Source: Rhizophagus irregularis (Eukaryota; Glomeromycota; Glomeromycetes; Glomerales; Glomeraceae). From it: a stretch of 64,000 nucleotides of DNA. The position numbers and the translations under genes are program-made. The notes under the pieces were generated by a model that did not search any database, was not told where the DNA came from, and was given only the letters and a program-made list of their open reading frames with translations. How positions within the stretch are numbered: the stretch's first letter is position 1; every line of letters begins with the position of its first letter. Below are positions 10,368 through 22,668 of the stretch, piece after piece. Location: the NCBI RefSeq assembly GCF_026210795.1, contig NC_089446.1, forward strand, positions 620,001 to 684,000, read 5' to 3'.

Positions 10368-12787
10368 TTAAAATCCATCTAAAGATAAAAATAGATTAAT
10401 TATAAATTAATTATTCACATTATAAAGAAACTTATCATTTCTACTTTATTTTAAGAGCTTACCATCAGGAATTTCCAGTTCATCTTGTTCTTTTGAATGA
10501 AAGTTTGGATTATTATATACTTCTTCATCATCTATAAGAAATAGTAGTAAATAATTAAATTAAAAAATAATATAAAATTAAATTAAAAATTCGCATACCA
10601 TCAATATCACCAATATTTTGTCTTTTCATTTTTTGTTGAATTATTTCTTTTTCATCATCTAAATTTTTAAATTAAAACTACATTAAATAAATATATTGAC
10701 AAAATAATTTTTATTTTTTTTGCTTACCATCAATATCAATATCTTTCCTTTTCATTTGTTGTTGAATTATTTCTTTTTTGTCATATTATTTTAAAATAAA
10801 AGTCACGTTATTTAATAAATGAAACTGATACAATGAATATTCTTTATTTCACTTATTTACTTACTATTGGAATTTATTTGCAACTTTATAAATTCTTTGG
10901 GTAATTTTTCACTATCACCTAAAATTAAGAATGTAAAAATAGATTTTAATATTTAACTTATTGTTTCAAATAAGTCACTTTAATTATACTTATTAATTTC
11001 TTACTATACTGCTTATTTGATCCATTAAAATCGTTAACTAAAAACAAATATAATTCAATTATAAACCTATGTCATTATAAAATAATGGTAATGTTAATGA
11101 ATACAGTACTTACTATTGTTAGGAATGTTAAAATCATACAATTTACTATGAAACACTATTAGCAGTAAAATAAAGTAATTAAAATTAAATTATTATAGTA
11201 ACCAAAAATGATAGAAATCATTAATTATACAGTTATACCTTCTTGTTCTTCTATTATGATAAAAAGATAACATTAATAATGTATTTTAAAATAAATATAT
11301 TCATTAATAAAATATTCTACACTTATACCTTCTGTTGCATTTCTTGGTTCAGGTAGATTTCCAAAGTTGTGAATTTTACTTGTAAATAAACTGCTACTTG
11401 TATAATTTTCTTCTACTTTATTCATTTCTAAATTATCCATTTCTGATTTGAATAATTCATCTGACATATTTTGATAATATAAATTAATTTTTTCCACTTT
11501 TTTCACAAGTGCATAAGCATCAGGTCTTTTTAATGGATCAGCATCCCAACATTCTTTCATTAAATTTTTATATTCTAATGGAGTTCCTGGCATAATTTTT
11601 GGCCTTATACCGTTAATAATATTCATTACAATATCATTTTCATGTTCATAATTTATAAATGGTGGTTGTCCAGATGAAATTTCCCACATAAGAATTGCAA
11701 TACTATAAATATCAGATGCAAAAGTATATTCTCTTCCAACAATAACTTCAGGTGCTATATAAGGAAGATTTCCATATATACTTGTTGAAGATTTATCAGC
11801 AGGTCCACAAAATCCAAGATCACTAACACGCCAAGTGTTATTAAATACAGAATATAATATATTTCCAGAATGTAAATCTCTATGCACTGCTTTCTCTTTA
11901 TGAATCCAATAAAGTGCAAGAGTTATTTCATAAATAATTTTCATTCTATCTTTCCATGTAAGTTGATTATGATTTTGTTGTAAATATTTTCTTAAATCTA
12001 TATCCATTTTCATCATTACAAGCATATAATTTCCATTTGATGGATTTTGTGTTAAACCACAACATTGAACAACCTCCGCCATTTTATTACTTATAGTTAA
12101 ATGCGATTTAGCCTAAAAGACAATAATTTGTAAAAATACTAGTGCTAATACAAAAATTACAACAATTTTATAAAATATAAATACAATAATACAAACCTCT
12201 TCAAACCAACTTTGATTTGCACTTTCAACATTTTCTAATTTTTTAAGCACTATACCACGATTTCCATGTCTCGTTAATTGTTTTATTTCAGAATCCCATT
12301 CATAATATCGTCCGTCAATCCAACGTGCTGTATAAATTTCAGAAAATCCACCTTTTGTTAAATATTTAATATTTTCTAAATTACTATATGGGATCCATTC
12401 AACTATTACATTTGGTCTAATTGTTTCCAATTGACATTTCTGTATTAAATTATCAATATCATCATTTCCAGATGTCCAATTTGAAAAATCTTCTTTTAAA
12501 TAATTTCGAACACAATATTCACAATATAATGTGGCTAAACATTCTTGGTTACAATTTTCACAGATTCTTTTTGTTCCTGAATTACGATTAACTTTATCTC
12601 GATCATAATTTTTAGTTAACCATCTTATTGCAAAAGTTTTTTCATCATTTGTAAGAATTTTATCAGCAAGGACTGTTTGTTTTTTAAATTCAAAACGTTT
12701 GTGTATATCATTGTAAATACTATTATCTGTTAATGATGTTGCTCTACTAGTTGTTGCATAAATTAATTCATATCGAAGGGTGGACAT
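10368..12787 (-). CDS. Protein kinase (TKL-like, glomeromycotan expanded family)
   Basis: Eight phase-consistent exons (12787-12197, 12112-11329, 11250-11239, 11037-11005, 10918-10865, 10658-10599, 10531-10463, 10378-10368) give 537 codons plus stop. The N-terminus (from MSTLRYELIY) carries CENCNQECLATLYCEYC, a four-Cys motif likely to bind zinc. The kinase domain starts near residue 145: glycine loop KGGFSEIYTARW, lysine in IVLKKL, catalytic loop VHRDLHSGNIL, DLG in place of DFG (VSDLGFCG), then PYIAPEVI and SDIYSIAILMWE. It should phosphorylate Ser/Thr or Tyr; pathway unknown. Splicing GAAGAG|gtttgt to tag|GCTAAA removes a frame that otherwise reads as hydrophobic intron. The tail is built of tiny charged exons. 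The 12-nt exon and acceptor choices in the tail are the least certain part. Confidence 0.85.
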
Positions 12788-13775
12788 AATGTAATCAATA
12801 AGAAAGAAAGAATGAATGAATTATTTTAAGTTCATTCACTTGATAAATTAGTAAAATGCAAATTGTTGATCAAATTTCATGTCCCACATAAATTTTGTGA
12901 CCTTGAGGCATAATATTTTACGCCTCATAACCAAAAAAAGAAAAATATTACTAACCATTTACCATTTACATATTTAGTATGATCAATAATTTTACTTTTT
13001 TTTTGTTAAACACAAATTATATTCGGCCGAAAAAAAATAAAAATAAAAATAAATTTGATTGTCACACTTAATAAATAAATAGTATCCTTTTATTAATATT
13101 CAAATAATTTGATAAACAATTGTTATTCAATGGACTATTAATTTGTAGTATCTTACTTAAAAAAATCAATATTTATTTTTAGTGTAATGGGTATGTCATG
13201 GGTCAGTCTACATAATCCAAATTATTTATATGGAGACTATTCTAAAGTCTAAACGTCAGACATATTTTTTTGTTAATATAGATGAAGTTTAAATTAAATT
13301 TACAAAAATAAAATAACAGATATGATAAAAAAAAAATACTAAATATATTAAAGAATGAAGTAATTATATTCCAATAATTTTACTTGGCTTTTTTATGTTG
13401 TATTATTTTCATTTCTGGTAAAAACTCTTTCAAGTTTATTAGAAAACGAACGTTTTTTTTTGTTATATTTATATGAAAATAAACGTCCAAACGTCATGGT
13501 GCTTTTATAAAAAAAATTCTTCCAATATTTTTGTGAAAGAGTTTTTTCTGTCTCAAAATATTTTACTTGCTAAACTATAAATTTTTTGAAAAATAACCAT
13601 CGAACGTATCACGTGATTTTAATTATTGCTGGATCAGCTGATTTTATTAAAGTCGTCGTCAATCAAGACATTTTATTCTTAAAAAAAAAAAAAAAAAAAT
13701 TGATAATGATAATAATACATAAAGTATATTAAAAAAAAATAATGATAATAATATTTAAGAAAATTTTTTAAAAAA
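12788..13775. other. Intergenic spacer between kinase and glycosyltransferase genes
   Basis: It would hold the kinase promoter and the 3' flank of the glycosyltransferase gene. An (A)19 run lies at 13681-13699. A CACGTGA motif occurs at about 13611. No gene was recognised. Confidence 0.45.
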
Positions 13776-15841
13776 TTAATCTCTTTTTGATTTTTGATCC
13801 GAATAAGGAAAAATTATCCATATAATGAACGTAATTAATTTAAATGTAATCCTTAAAATCAATCCAATAATTCCAAGTATGATAAATAATATAGTTACAT
13901 AAACATCATAATTATTTCCTCTTATAAATCCCATTCTTGTATCAGCAGGAATAAATTCCTTTAATTCTTGATCGGAACCTTTATTAAGATCATTACGAAG
14001 TAAAACGTATTCAATTAAATCCGCAGCTCTATATTTTCTTTTACTATTAATTTTTGCTAAATATTTCATTCTTTCTACATTTTTCTTTACATCCTCATCA
14101 TTTAACAAAATATTCATCTTATTTATAATATCATTAACTTCTAAAGCAAATTTATCTAATGATAACGCTATACCAATTGATTTTAATTTATCGGCATTAC
14201 CCATCTGATCACCACCAATAGGTAATACTAACATGGGAGTACCAGTAAAAAGGGATTCGTGAGTACTTCCTGCACCTCCATGACTAAAGAATAATTTCGT
14301 ATTGGTATGATTGAGTACAGCAAATTGTGGAGCAAAACTTGTAATGTGTATATGAGGATGTTTGTTATTTAGAATTGAAGAAGTTTGAGCTTGTGAACCA
14401 TCATTTAGGTTGAATGTAGGAGAGAAATCATCCTTTGATGTCTGAGATAATGCCCAAATTACACCATCAACCATATTATTATTAATGACTTCAATAAGGG
14501 ATTGTAAAATTTTATTGTTATTCTCAACTGTTGTGAAAAAGCGACCTCCAAAGGCTACATACAAAACTCGTTCGTGTCCATTTATAAAATCGGAGAGTTC
14601 AGGCGTAAGTGGAGGGTATTCATTCGACATTATTGGCCCAATTTCCTATTAATTTGAAGTATAGAAGGAAATTTTATTATAAAATTGTAATATACCATAT
14701 TTTTAACTCACTCTTCCTAACTCAGGCCCCATTATGAAAATTTGGCCCACGTTATAATGACATTATTTGTAATAAAAAAAAAATAATAATTACCTGAATG
14801 TTTGGTGGTAAAGATTGCGGTAACTTAAACGAAAAAAGTAAGTCAGAATTTAAAATAAATTTAATAAAAGAAAATTTTTTTGATTTTACTTTACCTCAAA
14901 ACCAAAGAAAGTATCAATAAAAATTAGAGAAGATTGAGCTAATCTTTTCGAAGACACAAAAACGGGTTCGGCACCCAGTTGATTTCTTAAATCATTTAAT
15001 TGATTTAATATAGGATACATTATACTAAGCATACGAAGAGGTTGTATTACCGTACACTTAAATCTTTCCATGAATGATTCATTCTCCAATGAAATATTAC
15101 AGTTATATATTGGATCAGACTTATACGGTTTACTGTCCATTACTAAAAAAAAAAAAAAAAGGTTAATTTTAATTTAATTTTTTATTTTTTATTTTTATAT
15201 TTTTTTAAAAAAATATATATATATAATTACAATTAAGAAAAGACAATAATCCAACAGCAGGTTTCTTTAAAGTATGAGCGACATCTAAGCAAGCATCATT
15301 TATTATAGCATAGCAAATAAATAAGTCAATATTATTATCAATTGCAGCATCTTTAAATTTTTCGAATGTGCTCTCGTATAATTTTACGTTAAATTCAAGT
15401 GATTTTGACAATGCTGTAAAATCAAATTTTTTGTTTACAAGTTGTTTGAGATCTTTAATATCTTTAATATTGATCGTAGGCCCCAATGAAATTTGTTTAA
15501 TAGTTGGATATTCTGACGATGGCGTATAATTTCCTCTTGTTAATAATATTACCTACGTATAAAGGACAAAATATAATGAGATAAAGGGACGGATTTTGAA
15601 GATCATATATTTTTTTAATACTCACATTATGACCTCTTTCACTTAATATAGCGGCAATATCTAACATTGGTTTAAGATGACTTCTCCCACCAGTATTAGA
15701 ACCGACCAAAATATTTTTAGGAAAGTGATTTAAATCAAAATTTGTAGGAACATAATCTTGTTTCGCTGTAATAACATTGACATGAAAGATTATATTTAAT
15801 AAGAATAATGATAATAAGAAAGTAAAATTTCTTTTATACAT
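13776..15841 (-). CDS. UDP-glycosyltransferase (GT1/UGT family), ER-membrane type
   Basis: Five exons in consistent phase (15841-15626, 15552-15231, 15142-14895, 14823-14794, 14645-13776) encode about 561 aa. The N-terminus MYKRNFTFLLSLFLLNIIF is a signal peptide. NILVGSNTGGRSHLKPMLDIAAILSERGHNV is the acceptor-side Rossmann start. The donor-binding block APQFAVLNHTNTKLFFSHGGAGSTHESLF followed by GGDQMGNA corresponds to the UGT signature. A hydrophobic segment (VTILFIILGIIGLILRITF and onward) near the C-terminus is a membrane anchor, followed by a short basic tail ending KSKRD. By family it transfers sugar from UDP-sugar to a lipid or small molecule in the ER lumen; the substrate is unknown. 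Introns are 73-148 bp with canonical GT-AG ends. Exon 4 is only 30 nt. No disabling change was seen. Confidence 0.88.
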
Positions 15842-18800
15842 TTTGAATTAATTTAATTGATTTGATTGATACAATTACTCTGAAGTCTCTCTATTTATTA
15901 TTTTATCAAGGTAAAATTATTGAACCGGATAAACCAATCACATAACAAAGGAAGATCAGATCTATATTAGGAAATTGAATTTATTTGTATATTCGTGTAA
16001 CGGTATACGGTTTAGTAATTATTCCGAGGATCGATTGTTTCCCCGTTTCAATCGGGATTTAGATATACCTAAACCAACTAAAAAGCAGATGATTTTCACT
16101 ACGCATGGTCAACCGTTATAACGAGAAGTTGTATATATAATGTTTAAAATGTTACTCTACATTATTTTTAAGTATAAATTTTGAATCATACATGAAAAAT
16201 ACATTATTACTGGATATCAGAACTAACTATGTGAAGCAGTATTCATGTTTCGTAATTTTTTTTTATTTTTTCTTTATTGTGAAATATCTACGAGATAATT
16301 GATGTAATTGATAGGATAAAATTTTTAAAAATATTAATTACAAGTCTTATTTAGATATCAAAATTCAAATAAATATTATATATTCGAAATTTGAAAATTA
16401 AAAATTAATAAGAAATTTATATTTATATTCTAATGAGATAAAAAAAAGAATTTGAAACAAAATCTCTGGTCAATTATTAAAATTGATAGTCTATAATGTT
16501 GACAAATCTCGACATCAAAGATCCGGATTAACCTAAATGCCGGTTGGAACAAAACTTGACAATCAAAATCCCGAAGCTTTTTTTTTTAAAAAAAAAAAAA
16601 ATTAAATTAAATTAAATTTTTCAATAAAGCATGTAATTTAAAAAATGTGGCGCAGTAACGGATCTTATTAAAATGAATTTTATTTTAATAAATTGGAAAA
16701 CAATTGCATTAAAAATTAACTAATCTCAAAATCATCCGATAGGATTGACTGTCAAGACATTAGATTATCGGGACTCTGTGGATTTTCAGACGATCCCGAT
16801 AAAAAATCTGTGACGATTTTCGCCATGACCTAACATAGCTAGTTTCATGTGATTTAATAAGGAAATCTAAGGGGGTTCCGATAATAAGGACAGTATTGCA
16901 GCGGAAGTGCTCAAATTATTATCAGCCAAGCTAATATAACTAAGCTATTAGAGGAAAATTTTTGATGGATCATGAATTATGATATCACAATTTTAAAGGT
17001 AATATAATAAGAGAAATAAATTTATATTTAAAAAATGATTAATGTTAACATGCAATACTGAAGTGTTGATCCTTAGTTCGTCATATAGTAAGGGAAAAAG
17101 ACGTATCGAAAAAATCTTTCGGGACATAATTTCAAATACATGCAAATATGATGTATACGAAAAGAAATTTCCAGTACCACCTATCCATTTCCTTCGCAAT
17201 TTTAATTAATGAAGAAATGAATAATTCTTATCAGTATCCAACACGAAGTAGTAAAGTCAAGGCAAGGTCGTCAACGTCAGGGTCAAAATGATCAACATCA
17301 AGTCATTTATTTAATACTGCCATACAGAATATCTCATGTATTTACCTGAAAATATCGGAGAAATTAAAAAGGAAAATTAAAAAGAAATTCTAAAAGAAGA
17401 AATTAACAATAAATATCAATGATGGTTTATTCGTAATTAGTTTATCAAAGGGTATTGAACCTTAAGTAAATAAATAAGTATAATGTTGATCCACTTTGGG
17501 TAACCCGGGTAAATTTTCTTAATTATGTAAGACACTCCAAGTTCTCTAAGAGTCCGGTGGCCTATAAAATCAAAAAAGTAACACTAGTACACTCCTTTAA
17601 TGCAATTAAACAATCCACCCTTATGTACTTTCTGGGGTTCATCCATTATCAAATTTCACCTTTACTTTATTAAACCCCGCGCAATTTAATGAACCCATCT
17701 TTAAGATTGCCATTAAAAAAACCTTATTTTCTATTTTATTTAGAGAATGAAACCGATAACGTGACTGAAATTGAAAATTAAATCAGAACTTATTTTGAAG
17801 TGAATCTAAAAAAAATTTTTTTTTTTTACTTTTATTGAAGAATAATTGTTCTTTTTTTACTTTAGGTATCGACTTCCTCGGATGACTAATTGGATCAGTA
17901 AGTTTCTAAGAGAGGTATCAAACTAGGGTCGGTTCTGATTCTTTTAAGAAATTAAAATTTCGGGTTTAACTACACGAATGAAACTCAAAATTTTTTTAAA
18001 GAAACGTTATTAACTTCTCGTCGTTGTTTTTTGTAGGTCTTAAGCGAGTAATATGTTTCAGAGGTGTCAAATGTTCATATTTAGATAATAAACTTTGGAA
18101 ATTAATATAATTTATATAAAATTATAAAGCTGCATGAAAGAATAAATAATATCATCAATATATATATATATATATGTAAAATTTTGAACTTTGTTGATTT
18201 TTTCTTTAAGCGTAGAACGGTCTTTCCACGGGAAGCACAATTTTTTTTTTGAAGTTTTTGTGTAAAACTTCGAAAATGTTGCAACTTTAATAAATTCCTA
18301 TTTAATAGATGTTTCCAAAAATTTTATTATACACAGAAGTAATAAATATATCATAGTAATTACATTGTATTATTTTTTAAAAAAATGGTAAAATAAATTT
18401 TCTTGTCGCTCAAAATTCATATCTCATATCTGTAATAATATAGCGTCGCGCGGAAAAAATGGTTGCCGGCACGTGATTTCAGACATTGATTGTTGGGTAA
18501 AATTGAAAATTTTGTAGAATATGCAGATGATTTTGTTCACGTGGAATCTAAAAATAAAAATAAATAGAATATGCAGAGTCAGAAATCAATTAACAATATT
18601 GACTCTAGTAAAACTCACCAGAAACAAGTGGTAAATTGAAATACGGAGATGATGTCTTCGTGATGTTAATAAACCACAATCCATCATACAGTATCTTTCT
18701 TATTTGCGTTGGATATTACTAAATACTAAAAAGGAAATACGCAGTGCTGATCATTCCCTGCAATTACATCATACATCATTTACATCGTTATACGCATTCT

Positions 18801-18901
18801 TCTTAACTTAGCTGTACTTTCGCTATTTCTCTTTTATCTACATACCGTGTCCTTTAAAAATGCGTTTCTTATGACTTGTTATCTGTTATGATGTTCCGAT
18901 A
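15842..18901. other. 3-kb AT-rich intergenic stretch
   Basis: Nothing convincing was recognised. The part next to 15842 should hold the glycosyltransferase promoter. A (TA)n run lies at 18157-18175 and an A/T mirror run near 16570-16605. A CACGTGATTT motif occurs near 18471. Confidence 0.4.
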
Positions 18902-19237
18902 ATGGACATCAATACGCAAGATCTTCACAATGAACTTAAAGTATCGGACTCAGAGGAACACGAAGGCAATATAAAAGGAATTATCTACGGTCGATTTTTA
19001 CGTTTTATTTGCACTGCGACTGTTTGCATCAAGAAAAAGATCAAATTTATGCATTTTATCATCGATACGGGTTCACCAATAATGTATCCCTCCGAGGATA
19101 CATTAACTGAATTTGGCTTATTTAATTCAACTCCCATTTATAAAAAAAATTGGCAAAATCTAAAGAAAGAAAAAAACCATCAAACCTATATTAAAAAATG
19201 GAACTTAAAAAAAAAAGAACACTTAGTAATAAAATGA
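18902..19237 (+). pseudogene. Retropepsin-like aspartyl protease fragment
   Basis: The frame from ATG at 18902 runs 111 codons. It holds MHFIIDTGSPIMYPSEDTL, the flap-proximal D-T-G-S motif of retropepsin-like aspartyl proteases, and nearby hydrophobic strands (GIIYGRFLRFICTATVCI). The C-terminal half turns Lys/Asn-rich and random after GLFNSTPIYKKNW. A complete protease would need a longer C-terminal part with a hydrophobic-hydrophobic-G motif, which is absent, so this is a truncated or decayed copy. It is more GC-rich than its surroundings. Confidence 0.5.
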
Positions 19238-19364
19238 ATATGAATAAATGAAATGAAACAAACCCCTTTTGCAAACTGAATCTAAGAAATAATTAGCCTG
19301 TTCAATTTAGTTTTTCGGTTAGGGTTTGTTTATTCAATTTGTCTGATTTTTTTGTAGAATCGCT

Positions 19365-19700
19365 TCCATGTGGCATTTTCTCAAGCAAAAAATCGCGGAT
19401 GATCTTTCCGCACGTGTCACTAAAACCGCCAATGATTTCTTCGCACATGATACAAAAATAAATGCTACGGAACTCTGTAGAATATATGCCGAATTTATAA
19501 TAAACTTACCGAATAATTAATTCATGTGATGCGGGCTACGCCACGGAGACGCTGAAAATCATATCTACGAGACTTAATATCATCGAAGAAGCCTGCAAAA
19601 TGATTTCACCACAATTGCCAGTCAGTCAGCTGAGCGTGGCTGGCCAATCAGAAACTTCATCAAACCAATCACATGCAAATTCATCTGGGTCCAATAACAT
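19365..19700 (+). pseudogene. Unrecognised coding relic downstream of the protease fragment
   Basis: From about 19365 one frame reads MWHFLKQKIADDLSARVTKT and continues open to a stop near 19518 with a sensible amphipathic composition (ATELCRIYAEFIINLP). Another frame then reads CDAGYATETLKIISTRLNII and EEACKMISPQLPVSQLSV to about 19700. Together they look like one former coding region with a frameshift or intron near 19520. No family was recognised. It may belong with the protease fragment as part of an old retroelement or host gene. Confidence 0.35.
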
Positions 19701-19899
19701 TACGTTTTTTCTTTACCAAATTGCCGATTATGTCGTGCGATGTGAACACTTATCATGTAGCACAAGCTTGTGCGACAATGTTTTATATATATATATATCG
19801 TTATGCCGTTTCCATCAAAAGTTCAAAAAAAAAATTTCCTTTATGCAATAATATCATATGATATTTTAATCTAATTTTAAAGTCAAAATTGGATGAATA

Positions 19900-21549
19900 A
19901 TGGATCTACAAGAAATTAAAATTCTTGTTGCTATAGATTTCGGAACGACTTATTCGAGTTTCGCCTATGTGTCTAAAGAAAATCCGGAAAATATCATAAT
20001 AAACTCTAGTTGGTAAATTAAATATTTTTCTTTTTTTCTTTTTTTCTTTTTGAAAACTATGACACGAACGTTTTTAGTAAAATAAGTAATTAATTAAAAG
20101 GCCAGGACGTGAGGGTTGTTATAAAACTCCTACAGTACTTAAATATAATGAATCTTATACTCAAGTTATAAGTTGGGGTAACTCGGCGTTACCTGATTAT
20201 ATGGTTGATAATTCAGAAGAGCGTTCTCATCCAATTAAATTGTTTAAATTACATCTACTTAATTTAAGAAAAAAGGAACTACCTTGGATGCCTCCACAAT
20301 TAAATTACAAGAAAGCAATCGAAGATTATTTAACTCAAATGCAGATATTGATTAAAAGTACACTAGAAAGAAAGTGGCCGGCAATTAGTTTTCCGCAGCA
20401 AGTTGGTTTGATTCTAACCATTCCTTCTGAATCGGTATGTCGTACATGATAGGGTATTAGTTATTATTTATTTATTTTACATAATTAATAAATTAAATTC
20501 ATTAATATCAATTAAAGCCCCATTATATGAAAGCCATGCGCGAATGTGTATATAATGCTGGTTTCTTAACTACATTAAATTCTGCCAACCTCGAATTTAT
20601 TACTGAACGTGTGTATAATAATTTATTATTTTAATGTCATCGAATTAGCGTTTAACTAACCTTCTCTTTGTCATCATAGAGGAAGCAGTTGTTTTACATT
20701 GTCTAAGTGTTGTTAAAGATCATAATCTTCATTCTGGAGGTAATATATATATATATATATTTTTTAATAATTATTTCTTATAGATTACTTATAAACTTCT
20801 TTAAAAATAAAGATTCTTTCCTAGTTGCGGATTGTGGTGATGACACAGTCGATATTATATTACGAAAATTTCCTCAAAACAACAAATTAGATGAGATTAC
20901 TAAACGTGTAGGCAATCCATGTGGTAGCAAGTCTGTAGATAAGGAGTTTTTACACTTTATTGGACGTAAAGTTGGATTTGGAGCATTAGGAAAATTAAAA
21001 AAATATGAATATGGACAATTACAGCATTTGGTTCAACAATTTTTTTGTTCTCGGATTAAATTTAAATTTAACGAGGATCCTAAAAAGTTTAGGACATTAA
21101 AGCTTAAGTTACAACAATATTGTCCTAGTTTAATGCAATATGTTTCGGGAGGAAATAAAGAACAAATGGAAGAAGCAGGTTGGATTGTGAAACTCGACTT
21201 TGAATCAGTGAAAGTGATGTTTGATCCAGTTGTAGATAGAGTCATAAAATTGATTGATGATCAATTAAATGATGCTAAGAAACGATGCCGTGCAATATTT
21301 TTAGTAGGTGAATTTAGTGAATCACCTTATCTTTTGAGTAGAGTAAGAGAAGCCTTTATAGATCAAGTTCCGATTATTTCCGTGCCGGAATTTCCAACAG
21401 TAGCAGTTGTTAGAGGTGCTATAACATATGGATTAAACGTTAAACCTATTCACGACTTGTCAGATGAGGCTACTTCTGTTCATCGTATTTATGGTATGAG
21501 CGCGTTAAGAGAGTTTAATATTAGTGATGGTTGTAAATTTATTAACTAA
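19900..21549 (+). CDS. Hsp70-like ATPase (HSPA12-type), divergent active site
   Basis: Five exons (19900-20012, 20101-20434, 20518-20608, 20680-20739, 20825-21549) splice to 440 codons plus stop with every phase matching. Motifs in order are ILVAIDFGTTYSSFAYV (phosphate-1 loop, about residues 8-25), IPSES, TEQEAVVLHCL, VADCGDDTVDI (phosphate-2 loop), GNPCGSKSVDKEFL, and IFLVGEFSESPYLLSRV (adenosine loop). The usual DCGGGTVD is DCGDDTVD and the usual VGGFSES is VGEFSES, so ATP handling may be altered or lost. The protein stops soon after the IYGMSAL region, so most of the C-terminal substrate-side domain seen in the paralogue at 27081 is missing. Upstream relics are unrelated. The role is probably chaperone-like or sensory; the substrate is unknown. 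Confidence 0.85.
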
Positions 21550-21979
21550 TGATTTTACTAAAATTCGTAAATCTATATATACAATATGAATTGATGCTAG
21601 ATGATCTGAACAAATAAAGGCAATTTCATCACGAGTGCATCAGTATGGTAAGTTGTAAATTAAACAACTGAAGGTCGTAGAAGAGTTGTGGAAAATTGGA
21701 AAATTGCGAATTGAGATAATAAGGAGGATTATATTAAGTTGTATAATCAAATTAATTTCTTAGTAATTATATATTATGCCTAAACTGTATTTTTTTATTT
21801 TCATGTTATTTTTATTTTTATTCGCGCATATTTCATTCATTACACAAATGCAAAAAAAAATTTTTTTTTTTTCATAGTCTGATACACAATCAATATTTGT
21901 AAATTGATTAAATAGTTATTGTAGAATGTAGACCATATTCGTATTGACTGTATTACCTCCTTTTTTCTTTTTTTTTTTG

Positions 21980-22143
21980 TACAGTAGGTTCCGGACCTTT
22001 TTTAGACGTCATTTCGGACTGGTAAGTTAAAAAAAAATTATATTTTTTAAATAGAAGGCGTATAGGCGTATACTAACCTTCCACTTTCTTCTTTTTGTAG
22101 GTTCCGGACTTTTTTTAGACGTCATTTGGACCGGTAAGTTATA
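21980..22143 (+). repeat. Tandem pair of splice-bounded mini-exon modules
   Basis: Two near-identical modules (about 21988-22022 and 22101-22133) each read tag|GTTCCGGAC(C/T)TTTTTTAG, then ACGTCATTT, then a gtaagtta donor. Each is preceded by a long pyrimidine tract. The spacer between them holds TACTAAC (22071-22077), a perfect fungal branch-point string, inside a GAAGG...CCTTC stem (22054-22081). No long frame crosses them, so the product, if any, is unclear. Confidence 0.6.
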
Positions 22144-22668
22144 AAAAAATTAATACCAGGAGTAATTTACATATCGGATTCAAATGTGTTTCACATTAAA
22201 TTAACTAATTGATCTTCCAACAATAGAAATAATGTAAGAAAATTCGATTTATATGGAAGCCTCAAGTGCGTAGTATACTCAGTTGAATTTTATTACAAGA
22301 AAAACGGAATACTATTATTAAAGAAGTCATACAAGATATCATCGTCCTGATCTCAAACAAATTCTAAACTAATGAAAGCGAACTTAAATTTATTGCTTAA
22401 ATAGTTTATATTCCATTCTATTTCTGTGCTATTCATCAAATATTCCATCATCACTTTTTGATTAAGCACATTTTAAATTATAAGTTACGTTGTACTTTAA
22501 ACTTTTATTATTTTCTTCATAATTTACAGAATCGAATTGTGAAGAATTATTTATTTATTATTATTATTTTTAAAATAAAAAAAAAACCTCCAGCTAAAAA
22601 GATATACTAAAAGAAATATATACATAAAATTAAGAAAAATTTAACTCATTAAAAATTATTAATTTGTT

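Noticed and set aside
14700-14760. TGGGCCAAATTTTCATAATG block in the fourth intron of the glycosyltransferase
   Set aside because: It resembles the start of the last exon (GAAATTGGGCCAATAATG) and might be an extra exon copy. It lacks an acceptor AG and is not needed for the frame, so it is not annotated.
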